Assembly (NCBI RefSeq): GCF_001425485.1
Contig: NZ_LMQW01000051.1
Span: forward strand, 203,765-255,282
Direction: 5' to 3'
From: Aureimonas sp. Leaf427
GTDB taxonomy: Bacteria; Pseudomonadota; Alphaproteobacteria; Rhizobiales; Rhizobiaceae
Length of the DNA stretch: 51,518 nucleotides
The notes beneath the pieces are model-generated. The model was not told the DNA's origin, did not search any database, and worked only from the letters and a program-made list of their open reading frames with translations. The translations under genes were made by a program, and so were the position numbers. Positions 1-8,324 of the stretch are shown here, in pieces (positions within the stretch are counted from its first letter, which is position 1; each line of letters begins with the position of its first letter).

Positions 1-876
1 GAGCCGGTCGGCGCCGATGCGGCGGGGATGGCGGGACATGATGTCGGCCGCCGTCTTGTCGAAGATCGTGCGGTCCGTCATCGCGCGGCGCAGGTCGCCA
101 TCGGTGACGACGCCTTCGAAGCGCGTGCCGTCGTAGACCGCGGTGATGCCGCGCTGGCCCTGGCTGATCGCCGAGATCACCTGCGGCATCGGGCTCGTCG
201 TCTCGACGCGCGGCACGTCCCGCAGATGCGGGCGACGGTCGAGCACTTCGAAGAGCCGCAGCAACTGGGCGCCGAGCTTGCCCGCCGGGTGGAACTTGGC
301 GAAGTCGTCGCGCCGGAAGTCCCGTGCCCGGATCAGCACCGCCGCCAGCGCGTCGCCCATCACGAGGCACATGGTCGTCGAGGTCATGGGCGCCAGCGAG
401 AGCGGACAGGCCTCCGCCGCATCCGGCAGGAGGAGGATCGCATCGGCATTGCGGCCGAGCGCGGAGTCCGGCCGCGCCGTCATGGCGACGAGCGCGACCT
501 GGAAGCGCCGGCAATATTCGATGATCGCCTGAAGCTCCGTGCTCTCGCCGGAATTGGAGATGGCGATGACGAGGTCTTCGGCCCCGACCATGCCGAGATC
601 GCCATGGGCGGCCTCGGCGGCATGGACGAAGAAGGCGGGCGTGCCGGTGGAAGCCAGCGTCGCCGCGATCTTCTGGCCGATATGGCCGGACTTGCCGATG
701 CCGGTGACGATGACCCGGCCCTTGCAGCGCTTCACCATCGAAGCCACCGTCACGAAGCGCTCGTCGATCGAGGCGGCGAGGGCGTGAAGGCCGGCGATCT
801 CGATCTCGATCGTCTGCCGCGCCTCGTCGATGGCGGCGGCGAGCTTGGGCGAGGGGGCTTCGGCTCTGTCCAGCAT
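1..876 (-). CDS. kdsD: D-arabinose 5-phosphate isomerase, KpsF/GutQ family (3' end beyond window)
   Basis: Interconverts ribulose 5-phosphate and arabinose 5-phosphate, the first committed step towards the LPS sugar KDO; cytoplasmic. The 292 visible residues begin MLDRAEAPSP and contain an SIS sugar-isomerase domain with the segments VIVTGIGKSGHIGQKIA and STGTPAFFVHAAEAAHGDLG, typical of KpsF/GutQ. A CBS pair should follow; the last visible residues (IMSRHPRRIGADRL) look like the start of the second CBS repeat, so only about 30-40 residues are missing. The ATG at 876 lies 32 bases downstream of the kdsA stop, so the two KDO genes form one minus-strand operon. The isomerase identity is strong. 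Assignment to KDO synthesis rather than a gut or capsule paralog rests on kdsA next door. Confidence 0.9.
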   Translation of the reverse strand, partial: MLDRAEAPSPKLAAAIDEARQTIEIEIAGLHALAASIDERFVTVASMVKRCKGRVIVTGIGKSGHIGQKIAATLASTGTPAFFVHAAEAAHGDLGMVGAEDLVIAISNSGESTELQAIIEYCRRFQVALVAMTARPDSALGRNADAILLLPDAAEACPLSLAPMTSTTMCLVMGDALAAVLIRARDFRRDDFAKFHPAGKLGAQLLRLFEVLDRRPHLRDVPRVETTSPMPQVISAISQGQRGITAVYDGTRFEGVVTDGDLRRAMTDRTIFDKTAADIMSRHPRRIGADRL

Positions 877-908
877 GGCGGCGTCCCGGGTTTCGGTTGC
901 GAGGGCTC

Positions 909-1760
909 TCAGCCCTTGGTGATCTCGTCGATGCGCTTCAGGCTCTGGAGGAAGCCGGGCATCCATTCGAGCGGCAGCATGTTCGGCCCGTCGCTCGGCG
1001 CATGGTCGGGATCGTCGTGCGCCTCCACGAAGACCGAGGCGACGCCGACGGCGACGGAGGCTCTCGCCAGCGGCGGGGCGAAGCGTCGCTCGCCGCCCGA
1101 ACTCGTGCCCTGGCCGCCCGGCTGCTGCACCGAATGGGTCGCGTCGAAGACGACGGGATAGCCGGTCTCGGCCATGATCGGCAGGGCGCGGAAATCGGTG
1201 ACGAGCGTGTTGTAGCCGAAGGAGGCCCCGCGCTCGCAGAGCATGATCCGCTCGTTGCCCGACTGCGACAGCTTGGCCGCCACGTTCGCCATGTCCCAGG
1301 GCGCCAGGAACTGGCCCTTCTTCACGTTGATCGAGCGTCCCGTCTTGGCGGCGGCGACGAGAAGATCGGTCTGCCGGCTGAGGAAGGCCGGAATCTGGAG
1401 AATGTCCACCGCCTCGCCGGCGGCGGCGGCCTGCGGGATGTCGTGGATGTCGGTGAGGACCGGGCAGCCGAAGCGCTCGCGCACGTCGGCGAGGATCTTC
1501 AGACCCTCCTCAATGCCGACGCCGCGCTGGCCCGACAGCGAGGTCCGGTTCGCCTTGTCGTAGGAGGCCTTGAAGACGAAGGGAACGCCCGCCTCGGCCG
1601 CGATTCCCGACAGCGCCTCGGCCATGCGGAACGTGTGGTCGCGGCTTTCGATCTGGCAGGGGCCGGAGATCAGGACGAAAGGCAGATCGTTGCCGAAGGA
1701 AACGGAGCCGACCTCGAAGCGGCGGGCCCCGGTCTTTTGTTCGGACGGGAGGGAGGACAT
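909..1760 (-). CDS. kdsA: 3-deoxy-8-phosphooctulonate (KDO8P) synthase
   Basis: Condenses phosphoenolpyruvate with arabinose 5-phosphate to give KDO 8-phosphate, in the cytoplasm. The protein has 283 residues, the usual length, and keeps the family motifs ISGPCQIESRDH, FKASYDKANRTS, GCPVLTDIHD, INVKKGQFLAPWDM, LCERGASFGYN and FDATHSVQQPGG. The DAHP-synthase class I fold runs through the whole length. It is upstream of and co-oriented with kdsD, which supplies its substrate. The ATG at 1760 follows an AAAGG Shine-Dalgarno sequence. Nothing in the sequence is unusual. Confidence 0.97.
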   Translation of the reverse strand: MSSLPSEQKTGARRFEVGSVSFGNDLPFVLISGPCQIESRDHTFRMAEALSGIAAEAGVPFVFKASYDKANRTSLSGQRGVGIEEGLKILADVRERFGCPVLTDIHDIPQAAAAGEAVDILQIPAFLSRQTDLLVAAAKTGRSINVKKGQFLAPWDMANVAAKLSQSGNERIMLCERGASFGYNTLVTDFRALPIMAETGYPVVFDATHSVQQPGGQGTSSGGERRFAPPLARASVAVGVASVFVEAHDDPDHAPSDGPNMLPLEWMPGFLQSLKRIDEITKG

Positions 1761-2107
1761 CGGGCGGCCTTTCCGGGCGCGGCGCGAAGGCGCGGGGCTT
1801 TTGAGGGTCGAGCCGACTTCTAGAGCCTGTATCCGGCCTTGGATAGGTGTCGTGCCCCTCCCGCCGGGTCATGTCGGCGAGGGCGCTCCGGGTGCGTCGG
1901 CCCGTTCGGTCGCGTCCGGCATGGCGCATCCCATCGAAACCCGCACGACCGCCTGCGGCGCCCCCTCGGACGGAACGGCAGGCATTGCCGTTTACCAGCA
2001 TGGCAGGATGATTCGTTGTTCGCTTGTGAGCGCGTAAAGGGTTCGTTAAGTCTTCGACCCATGCGGGCCCTCGAAGTCTCGGTGGGCGGCATGGGACGGA
2101 CTTTGGA
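1761..2107. promoter_or_regulatory. divergent intergenic region between kdsA and the LysM gene
   Basis: These 347 bases lie between two divergently transcribed genes and must hold both promoters. I see no credible coding sequence. On the plus strand TTGTGA at 2024-2029 and TAAGTC at 2047-2052 are 17 bases apart, a weak promoter candidate for the LysM gene. TAAA-N7-TTAA at 2035-2049 differs by one base from the TTAA-N7-TTAA core of the CtrA box and overlaps that candidate. No clear promoter for kdsA was picked out. Confidence 0.4.
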
Positions 2108-3538
2108 ATGAAACGTCGTATCGTGGGCATAGCTCTGTTCTGCCTCGTCCTGCTGGCCGCGATCTTCGCCGGCTATTGGGATATGCTGAACACCGAAAAG
2201 CTGCGGGTCGCGAGCGAGACGCCGTCCGAACCGTCGGCCTCCGCCGGCGCGTCGGCCGAGCCCAAGGCCGAGCCCGGCCCGGCCGAAACGGCACCGGCGA
2301 CGGCGACCGGCGAGACGGCGGCGACGACCGCGGCCGCCGACTTAGGCCCCCCCGTCCCCACGTTCGATATCCTTCGTGTCGAGCCGGACGGCTCCACCGT
2401 CATGGCGGGCAAGGCCGCGGCCGGCTCCACGGTGCGGCTGACCGACGGCACCTCCGTCCTCGGCGAGGACAAGGTCGGCCCCGGCGGCGATTTCGCGATC
2501 GTTCTCGACAAGCCGCTTCCCGTCGGCGAGCACCAGATCCGCATCGAGGCGACCGGCGCGGACGGCGCCGCCGCGACCTCGCGCGAGACCGCCATCGTCA
2601 GCGTGCCCGAGCCGGGCCGGGAAGACGAACTCCTCGCCCTGGTGCAGACGCCCGACCAGCCCTCCCGACTGATCAGCGTGCCGAAGGCGAGCGAGTCCAC
2701 GGGTCGGACGGCGCTCGCCGCCGGTTCCGGCACGACGGAGGCCGCCGCCGATGGCGTGACCCCGCCGGTTTCCGACCCGTCGCCGGCCTCCAACCTCGTC
2801 GGAGACGGCGCACTCGCGGTCGAGGCCGTCGAGATCGAGGACGACACGGTCTATGTCGCGGGCCGGGCGCCTGCAGGCCTGACGATCCGCGTCTATATCG
2901 ACAACGTCTTCCTGGCCGAACATGCCGGCCGCCGGACCGACCGTTTCCTGGTTTCGACCAGATCGGCCGTCGCGCCGGGACAGCATATGGTTCGCGCCGA
3001 TCAGGTCGCGGCCGACGGCCGTGTCCTCGCCCGCGTCGAAGTGCCCTTCGTCAAGCCCGAGGGTCGCAGCATGTCCGCCGTCGCCGGCGCCGGGTCGAAC
3101 GCGGCGCCCACGGGCGACGCGGCACCGGCGCCGGGTGCGGCACCCGGCTCCGGCGAACCCTCCTCGCAGACCTTGGCTGCCGACGGCGCGATGCCGCCGG
3201 CCGGAAACGTTCCCGCCGGCGACGCGTCCTCGGCGACTGCCGAGCCGGGCGCGGTCTCGACCGGCGCTCCGGGCAGGGAGACCGCCGTCTCCACCGCCGA
3301 TGCGACGGAGACGGCGGGCGACGGCGATGTCGCGTCCGCCCGGCAGGCGCCGCTCCAGGCGGCGGGCGCCCGCGTGATCATCCGGCGCGGCGACACGCTG
3401 TGGCGCATCTCCCGTCAGGCCTATGGCCAGGGCGCGCGCTACACGACGATCTACCTCGCCAATGGCGACCAGATCCGCGACCCCAACCGCATCTATCCCG
3501 GCCAGGTCTTCCGCATGCCCGAAGGTGCGGCGCAGTAG
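2108..3538 (+). CDS. membrane-anchored Ig-like/LysM peptidoglycan-binding protein
   Basis: A 476-residue envelope protein of unknown precise role, likely held in the inner membrane with a periplasmic body that touches peptidoglycan. Residues 1-25 form an uncleaved-looking membrane anchor (MKRRIVGIALFCLVLLAAIF). A long Ala/Pro/Glu/Thr-rich linker follows, then Ig-like segments of the form VEPDGSTVMAGKAAAGSTVRL near residues 90-165 and again near 240-310. A second low-complexity Ala/Gly/Pro stretch leads to a C-terminal LysM domain (about 420-470) with RRGDTLWRISRQAYGQG and RIYPGQVFRMP. This architecture is frequent in Hyphomicrobiales. It is transcribed alone or with the ABC exporter 130 bases downstream. 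I infer wall binding from LysM only; no enzyme domain is present. Confidence 0.85.
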   Translation: MKRRIVGIALFCLVLLAAIFAGYWDMLNTEKLRVASETPSEPSASAGASAEPKAEPGPAETAPATATGETAATTAAADLGPPVPTFDILRVEPDGSTVMAGKAAAGSTVRLTDGTSVLGEDKVGPGGDFAIVLDKPLPVGEHQIRIEATGADGAAATSRETAIVSVPEPGREDELLALVQTPDQPSRLISVPKASESTGRTALAAGSGTTEAAADGVTPPVSDPSPASNLVGDGALAVEAVEIEDDTVYVAGRAPAGLTIRVYIDNVFLAEHAGRRTDRFLVSTRSAVAPGQHMVRADQVAADGRVLARVEVPFVKPEGRSMSAVAGAGSNAAPTGDAAPAPGAAPGSGEPSSQTLAADGAMPPAGNVPAGDASSATAEPGAVSTGAPGRETAVSTADATETAGDGDVASARQAPLQAAGARVIIRRGDTLWRISRQAYGQGARYTTIYLANGDQIRDPNRIYPGQVFRMPEGAAQ

Positions 3539-3668
3539 CCGATCGACCGGGCCGACCGGGGCAGGGGCTTTCCCCGGGCGCCGCGAGACTTTAGAACGGT
3601 TCGAAAGCCGGCGCGCCGCCTCGCCTTGAGGCATCCGGGCGCCCGGCGCTCCCTATCGGACGGTTCCC

Positions 3669-5573
3669 TTGCCCTCATCGACACCGAAGACGGTCTCCGC
3701 CGATCGCGGACGGACCTTCTCGACGCTTCTCAATCTCTGGCCGTACATGTGGCCGGTCGGCCGGCCCGATCTTCGCGCGCGCGTCGTCTGGGCGACGTTC
3801 TATCTGGTGCTCGCCAAGCTCCTGACGGTCGGCATTCCTTACTTCTACAAATGGGCGACCGATGCGCTGAACGGCACGAACAGCGCGCTGAAGGTCTTGC
3901 CGATCGTGCTGACCGGCGCCATCACGCTCGTCGTCGCCTACAATGTCGCGCGCATCCTCTCCGTCGCCCTGAACCAGCTGCGCGATGCGCTCTTCGCCAG
4001 CGTCGGCCAGTATGCCGTGCGCAAGCTCGCCTTCCGCACCTTCACGCACATGCATGCGCTCTCGCTCCGCTTCCATCTGGAGCGGCGCACCGGTGGTCTC
4101 AGCCGCATCATCGAGCGCGGCACGAAGGGCATCGAGACGATCGTGCGCTTCACGATCCTGAACTCCGTCCCGACCGTTCTCGAATTCGCGCTGACGGCCG
4201 CGATCTTCGGCTTCTCCTACGGCCTGTCCTATCTCGTCGTCATTGCCGGCACGGTCGCGGTCTATTCCTGGTTCACGATCAAGGCGAGCGACTGGCGCAT
4301 CACGATCCGCCGGGAGATGAACGATTCCGACACGGAGGCGAACACCAAGGCGATCGATTCGCTGCTCAACTTCGAGACGGTGAAGTACTTCGGCAACGAG
4401 GCCATGGAGGCCGAGCGTTTCGACCGCTCCATGGCGCGCTACGAGAAGGCGGCGACCGAGACCTGGACCTCGCTCGGCTGGCTGAACTTCGGCCAGGGCG
4501 TGATCTTCGCGATCGGCATGGGCATCACCATGATCATGTCGGCGCGCGAGGTGCAGGCCGGCACGCAGACGCTCGGCGACTTCGTCTTCATCAACGCCAT
4601 GCTGATGCAGCTGTCGATCCCGCTGAACTTCATCGGCTTCATCTACCGCGAGATCCGTCAGGGCCTCACCGACATCGAGGAGATGTTCCATCTTCTGGAG
4701 GTCGAGGAGGAGGTCAGGGACCGGCCGGACGCGGTCAGCCTTCGCGTCACCGACGGCGCCATCCGCTTCGAGGACGTGCGCTTCCACTACGATCCGCAGC
4801 GCGAAATTCTGAAGGGCATTTCCTTCGAGGTTCCGGCAGGCAAGTCCGTGGCGATCGTCGGACCCTCCGGCGCGGGCAAGTCGACGATCTCGCGTCTGCT
4901 TTTCCGCTTCTACGACGTCGCCTCCGGGCGCATCCTGATCGACGGGCAGGACATTTCCCGCGTCACCCAGGCAAGCGTGCGCGCCGCCATCGGCATCGTC
5001 CCGCAGGACACCGTGCTCTTCAACGACACGATCGCCTACAACATCCGCTACGGGCGGATCGAGGCGAGCGACGAGGAGATGCGCCATGCCGCCGAACTCG
5101 CGCAGATCGCCGGCTTCATCGACATCCTGCCCGATGGTTTCGCCACGATGGTTGGCGAGCGCGGGCTGAAGCTCTCGGGCGGCGAGAAGCAGCGCGTCGC
5201 CATCGCCCGCACCATCCTGAAGGCGCCGCCGATCCTCATCCTCGACGAGGCGACCTCCGCGCTGGATACGCATACCGAGCAGGAGATCCAGTCGGCGCTC
5301 GATCTCGTCTCCAAGGAGCGGACCACGCTCACCATCGCCCACCGCCTCTCCACCATCATCGACGCCGACGAGATCATCGTCCTGCGCGCCGGCCAGATCG
5401 TGGAGCGCGGCACCCATCGCGAACTTCTGGAGACGGCAGGCCTCTACGCCGAGATGTGGCGCATGCAGCGCGAGGCGACGGAGGCCGAGGAGACCCTGCG
5501 CCGGGCACGCGAGGCCGACGAACTCGGCATTCTCGAGCGCCGCCGGACGGCGCCGGAACCATCCGATCGGTAG
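3669..5573 (+). CDS. Atm1/HMT1-type ABC exporter (fused permease-ATPase half transporter)
   Basis: A 634-residue half transporter expected to work as an inner-membrane homodimer. About six membrane segments fill residues 25-330; the nucleotide-binding domain follows with Walker [10 protein letters not shown] at 398-406, Q-loop IVPQDTVLFNDT, signature LKLSGGEKQR near 500 and Walker B ILILDEATSALD. The permease contains RIIERGTKGIETI and NFETVKYFGNE, typical of the Atm1/HMT group that exports glutathione-linked or metal-thiol compounds; the substrate here is inferred from the family. The start chosen is TTG at 3669, because no ATG lies between it and the first membrane segment; the ribosome-binding site is poor and the start uncertain. 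Confidence 0.88.
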   Translation: MPSSTPKTVSADRGRTFSTLLNLWPYMWPVGRPDLRARVVWATFYLVLAKLLTVGIPYFYKWATDALNGTNSALKVLPIVLTGAITLVVAYNVARILSVALNQLRDALFASVGQYAVRKLAFRTFTHMHALSLRFHLERRTGGLSRIIERGTKGIETIVRFTILNSVPTVLEFALTAAIFGFSYGLSYLVVIAGTVAVYSWFTIKASDWRITIRREMNDSDTEANTKAIDSLLNFETVKYFGNEAMEAERFDRSMARYEKAATETWTSLGWLNFGQGVIFAIGMGITMIMSAREVQAGTQTLGDFVFINAMLMQLSIPLNFIGFIYREIRQGLTDIEEMFHLLEVEEEVRDRPDAVSLRVTDGAIRFEDVRFHYDPQREILKGISFEVPAGKSVAIVGPSGAGKSTISRLLFRFYDVASGRILIDGQDISRVTQASVRAAIGIVPQDTVLFNDTIAYNIRYGRIEASDEEMRHAAELAQIAGFIDILPDGFATMVGERGLKLSGGEKQRVAIARTILKAPPILILDEATSALDTHTEQEIQSALDLVSKERTTLTIAHRLSTIIDADEIIVLRAGQIVERGTHRELLETAGLYAEMWRMQREATEAEETLRRAREADELGILERRRTAPEPSDR

Positions 5574-5678
5574 AGTCGGCTACGACAACGACACCGGGAC
5601 CGCGCTGCGGCACGCGCATGGTCAACAAGAGGGAAAGAGTGCAAATCCAAACTTAGGGTCAGGCTTAAAATCTACTCA

Positions 5679-5704
5679 ATGCGCACTTGGTATAGACGGC
5701 GCAT
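5679..5704 (+). promoter_or_regulatory. 6-bp inverted repeat flanking a TATAGA -10-like hexamer
   Basis: ATGCGC at 5679-5684 and GCGCAT at 5699-5704 flank TATAGA at 5691-5696, 34 bases upstream of the TadE/G-like start codon. The surrounding 5640-5700 stretch is more A/T-rich than its neighbours. No good -35 hexamer sits at the right distance. This arrangement could be a promoter covered by a dyad operator, but the repeat is short. Confidence 0.3.
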
Positions 5705-5729
5705 CGAGAAGCTCCGATCCGAGGCGTAG

Positions 5730-6551
5730 ATGTCGCTGTTGAAGACGTTCTTTCAGTCCCGCCGCGGCAATTTCGCGGTCATCGCGGCTTTGGCGACGGT
5801 TCCTATCGTGATCGGCATCGGCGGCAGCGTCGACTATGCCAAGATGATCGCGGAACGGCGCAAGGTCCTGGGAAGTCTCGATGCCGCGATCCTCGCCGGC
5901 GCCAAGGCGCCGCCCGGCAACGAGGTCGCGACCGCGAACGCCTTCTTCGCGGCCAATATGGGCGCGGATGCCAAGACCTATAAGCCGACCTTCACGCTGA
6001 CGACCACGGGCGACATCACGGGTGCCGTCTCCGGATCGGCCCCCACGTCCTTCCTGAAGCTCGCGCAGATCCCGAAACTCGATTTCAACGTCGCGAACAA
6101 GGCCAGCCTGCCCAAGATCATCAGCGTCACCTTCACGCCGACGGGCGCGTCCGGCTGGTATCCGAAGACGATCTTCGTCTTCACCAAGGACAAGGACGGC
6201 AAGATCCTGATGAAGAAGGACGTCATCACCTACGACTACAACATCGTGTCCGGCAAGAAGACCATCGTCCCGCCGCTGAAATCGGCATCCGAAACCTACG
6301 TGCTGGGAAGCACGTACGACACGTTCGGGGTCGGCATGATCGTCTGGGACCAGTTTCAGGATCAGCGGAAGGGCTCCACCAAGACCTATTGGAGCGACGC
6401 GGCGGACGCATCGAAACGCCTGCAGGTGGTGGGCAAATGCCGGCCGACCCAGGAGAATCACTGGGAGGACGGCGGCGACACCAACTACAAGGATTTCGAG
6501 TACGACCTGACCTGCAACTCGGACAACAAGGCGCTCTACGTCAGCCAGTAA
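5730..6551 (+). CDS. TadE/TadG-like protein with unassigned C-terminal domain
   Basis: A 273-residue protein whose first 60 residues match the N-terminal module of TadE/TadG-like Flp pilus assembly proteins: RRGNFAVIAALATVPIVIGIGGSVDYAKM, a pseudopilin-like membrane segment after a charged start, then QLR-type residues ERRKVLGSLDAAILAGAK. TadG-like proteins normally continue into a large VWA-type periplasmic region of 400 or more residues; here the remaining 210 residues are Lys- and Thr-rich with no VWA or other domain that I recognise. Two late cysteines (CRPTQ and LTCNSD) could form a disulfide. No other tad genes are nearby. GAGG five bases before the ATG supports the start. I predict an inner-membrane protein with a periplasmic C-terminus; the job is unknown. 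Confidence 0.75.
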   Translation: MSLLKTFFQSRRGNFAVIAALATVPIVIGIGGSVDYAKMIAERRKVLGSLDAAILAGAKAPPGNEVATANAFFAANMGADAKTYKPTFTLTTTGDITGAVSGSAPTSFLKLAQIPKLDFNVANKASLPKIISVTFTPTGASGWYPKTIFVFTKDKDGKILMKKDVITYDYNIVSGKKTIVPPLKSASETYVLGSTYDTFGVGMIVWDQFQDQRKGSTKTYWSDAADASKRLQVVGKCRPTQENHWEDGGDTNYKDFEYDLTCNSDNKALYVSQ

Positions 6552-6670
6552 GCTCGAGCCGCCGTCAGCGATCTGTGCCAGCGCTCATGGTGGGCGAGGC
6601 CTCGCGACCCGGCCGTGCGGGCGGCGTCCGCCGCTGCAAGCGCTTGTCGCTCGGCCTCTCCACCCGGCCC

Positions 6671-6699
6671 AACCCGCGGCTTCGTGACCGCCGCGGGTT
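6671..6699 (+). terminator. 10-bp hairpin after the TadE/G-like gene
   Basis: AACCCGCGGC (6671-6680) pairs perfectly with GCCGCGGGTT (6690-6699) around a nine-base loop. No T-run follows, so it is at best a weak or Rho-assisted terminator between the TadE/G-like gene and psd. Confidence 0.4.
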
Positions 6700-6766
6700 C
6701 GGAAAGGAGATACCACCGCCCGCCGCGATGCTGTAGTCATCCCCCGAAAAAGGGGTGCCGAGCGTC

Positions 6767-7465
6767 ATGGACATCATCCAGTCGATCCGAAATGTCTTCG
6801 TTCCGATCCATCGGGCAGGGTTTCCGTTCATTGCGGCCTTCTTCGTGGGAGCGATCCTGCTCGGCCTGCTCTGGCAGCCGCTCTTCTGGATCGGCCTCGT
6901 CCTGACCGCCTGGTGCACCTATTTCTTCCGCGATCCCGAGCGCGTCACGCCGATCGCCGATCATCTCGTCGTCAGCCCGGCCGATGGCCATGTCTCGCTG
7001 GTCGGCCATGTCGTGCCGCCGCCGGAGCTGGAGCTCGGCGTCGAGCCCATGCTGCGCATCTCCGTCTTCATGAACGTCTTCGACTGCCACGTGAACCGCG
7101 CCCCGATGCGCGGCCGCATCGCGCGGATCACCTATCGCGAGGGCCAGTTCAAGAATGCCGAGCTCGACAAGGCGAGCGAGGTGAACGAGCGCAATTCCGT
7201 CGTGATCGAATCGCCGCGCGGCGAGATCGGCGTCGTGCAGATCGCGGGCCTCGTTGCCCGCCGGATCATCTGCTGGTCGGCGACGGGCGACCGCCTGGAG
7301 GCCGGCGAGCGCTTCGGCCTCATCCGCTTCGGCTCGCGCCTCGACGTCTACCTGCCCGAGGATGCCCGCCCGCGCGTCGCGGAAGGGCAGAGCGCCAAGG
7401 CCGGCGAGACCGTGCTCGCCGAGTTCGGCAGCTCCGGCCCCGCCTGGCCTTTCCGCCGGGATTGA
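6767..7465 (+). CDS. psd: phosphatidylserine decarboxylase proenzyme (short, PSD-A type)
   Basis: Converts phosphatidylserine to phosphatidylethanolamine at the inner membrane. The 232-residue protein is the short bacterial type: two N-terminal membrane segments ([18 protein letters not shown] and following), [34 protein letters not shown], and the self-cleavage site in [11 protein letters not shown] where Ser becomes the pyruvoyl group. ATG at 6767 is preferred to GTG at 6755 because AAGGGG at 6750-6755 gives it a ribosome-binding site; the GTG overlaps that site. A small hairpin (CCCC at 6742-6745 with GGGG at 6752-6755) could mask the site. pssA starts 16 bases after the stop, so the two genes of the pathway are coupled. 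Confidence 0.95.
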   Translation: MDIIQSIRNVFVPIHRAGFPFIAAFFVGAILLGLLWQPLFWIGLVLTAWCTYFFRDPERVTPIADHLVVSPADGHVSLVGHVVPPPELELGVEPMLRISVFMNVFDCHVNRAPMRGRIARITYREGQFKNAELDKASEVNERNSVVIESPRGEIGVVQIAGLVARRIICWSATGDRLEAGERFGLIRFGSRLDVYLPEDARPRVAEGQSAKAGETVLAEFGSSGPAWPFRRD

Positions 7466-7481
7466 GGAGAGGAACGCCGCC

Positions 7482-8312
7482 ATGACCGCGCCCTTGCCCC
7501 CGACCGATCTCGACGACGCGGCCGCCTCGGACGCCACCGCCGAGGTCGCCGTTCGCCGCCGCATCCCGTTTCGTCACATCGTGCCGAACCTCATCACGAT
7601 CCTCTCGATCTGCGCCGGCATGACCGGCATGCGCCTCGCCTTCGAGGGCCGGTTCGAGCTGGCCGTCGGCATGGTCATCGGGGCGGCGCTTCTGGATGGG
7701 ATCGACGGCCGCATCGCGCGCCTTCTCAAGGGCCAGAGCCGGTTCGGCGCCGAGATGGATTCGCTCGCCGACATCGTGAACTTCGGCGTCGTGCCGGGCA
7801 TGGTGCTTTACGCGCATTCGCTGCGCGAGGCCGGCTCTGCCGGCTGGATCGCCGCGCTTCTCTTCGCCGCGACCTGCGCGCTGCGTCTGGCGCGATTCAA
7901 CACGATGCTGGACGGCCCCAAGCGCCCGGAATGGCAGAGCGCCTTCTTCACCGGCGTGCCCGCGCCGGCCGGTGCCGGCCTCGCCATGCTGCCGCTCTAT
8001 CTCTCCTTCACCGGCATCGACCTCGGCTCGCCCAAGGCGACGGCCCTTCTGTCGGCGGGCTATCTTCTCGTCATCGGCTTTCTCATGGCGAGCCGTATTC
8101 CGACCTGGTCGGGCAAGACGATCGGCGTTCAGATCCGGCGCGAGTTCGTTATTCCGGTGATCCTCGGCCTCGTCCTCTACGTCGCGCTGCTCGTCAGCTT
8201 CCTCTGGGAGACGCTGAGCGCCACGACGATCGCCTATTTCATCGCGATGATCTTCTCCGTCCGCTCCTTCCGGCGTCAGGCGAAGGCCGATCGCGAGGCG
8301 GCGGCGCTTTGA
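7482..8312 (+). CDS. pssA: CDP-diacylglycerol-serine O-phosphatidyltransferase
   Basis: Makes phosphatidylserine from CDP-diacylglycerol and serine, supplying the substrate of Psd. The 276-residue integral membrane protein has the CDP-alcohol phosphotransferase signature D-x2-DG-x2-AR-x8-G-x3-D-x3-D, seen as DGIDGRIARLLKGQSRFGAEM followed by DSLAD near residues 67-92, and about eight hydrophobic segments. The ATG at 7482 sits after GAGGAGAGGAA. The gene lies between psd (16-base gap) and a PNPOx-family gene (12-base gap), so all three are probably one transcript. Confidence 0.95.
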   Translation: MTAPLPPTDLDDAAASDATAEVAVRRRIPFRHIVPNLITILSICAGMTGMRLAFEGRFELAVGMVIGAALLDGIDGRIARLLKGQSRFGAEMDSLADIVNFGVVPGMVLYAHSLREAGSAGWIAALLFAATCALRLARFNTMLDGPKRPEWQSAFFTGVPAPAGAGLAMLPLYLSFTGIDLGSPKATALLSAGYLLVIGFLMASRIPTWSGKTIGVQIRREFVIPVILGLVLYVALLVSFLWETLSATTIAYFIAMIFSVRSFRRQAKADREAAAL

Positions 8313-8324
8313 GGACGGACGGCC

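Noticed and set aside
28-1161. A 377-residue plus-strand frame at the left edge
   Set aside because: It is antisense to kdsD and kdsA, which show clear enzyme motifs on the minus strand.
6755-6766. GTG at 6755 as the psd start
   Set aside because: It lies on the Shine-Dalgarno sequence that serves the ATG at 6767, and the shorter N-terminus matches the family better.
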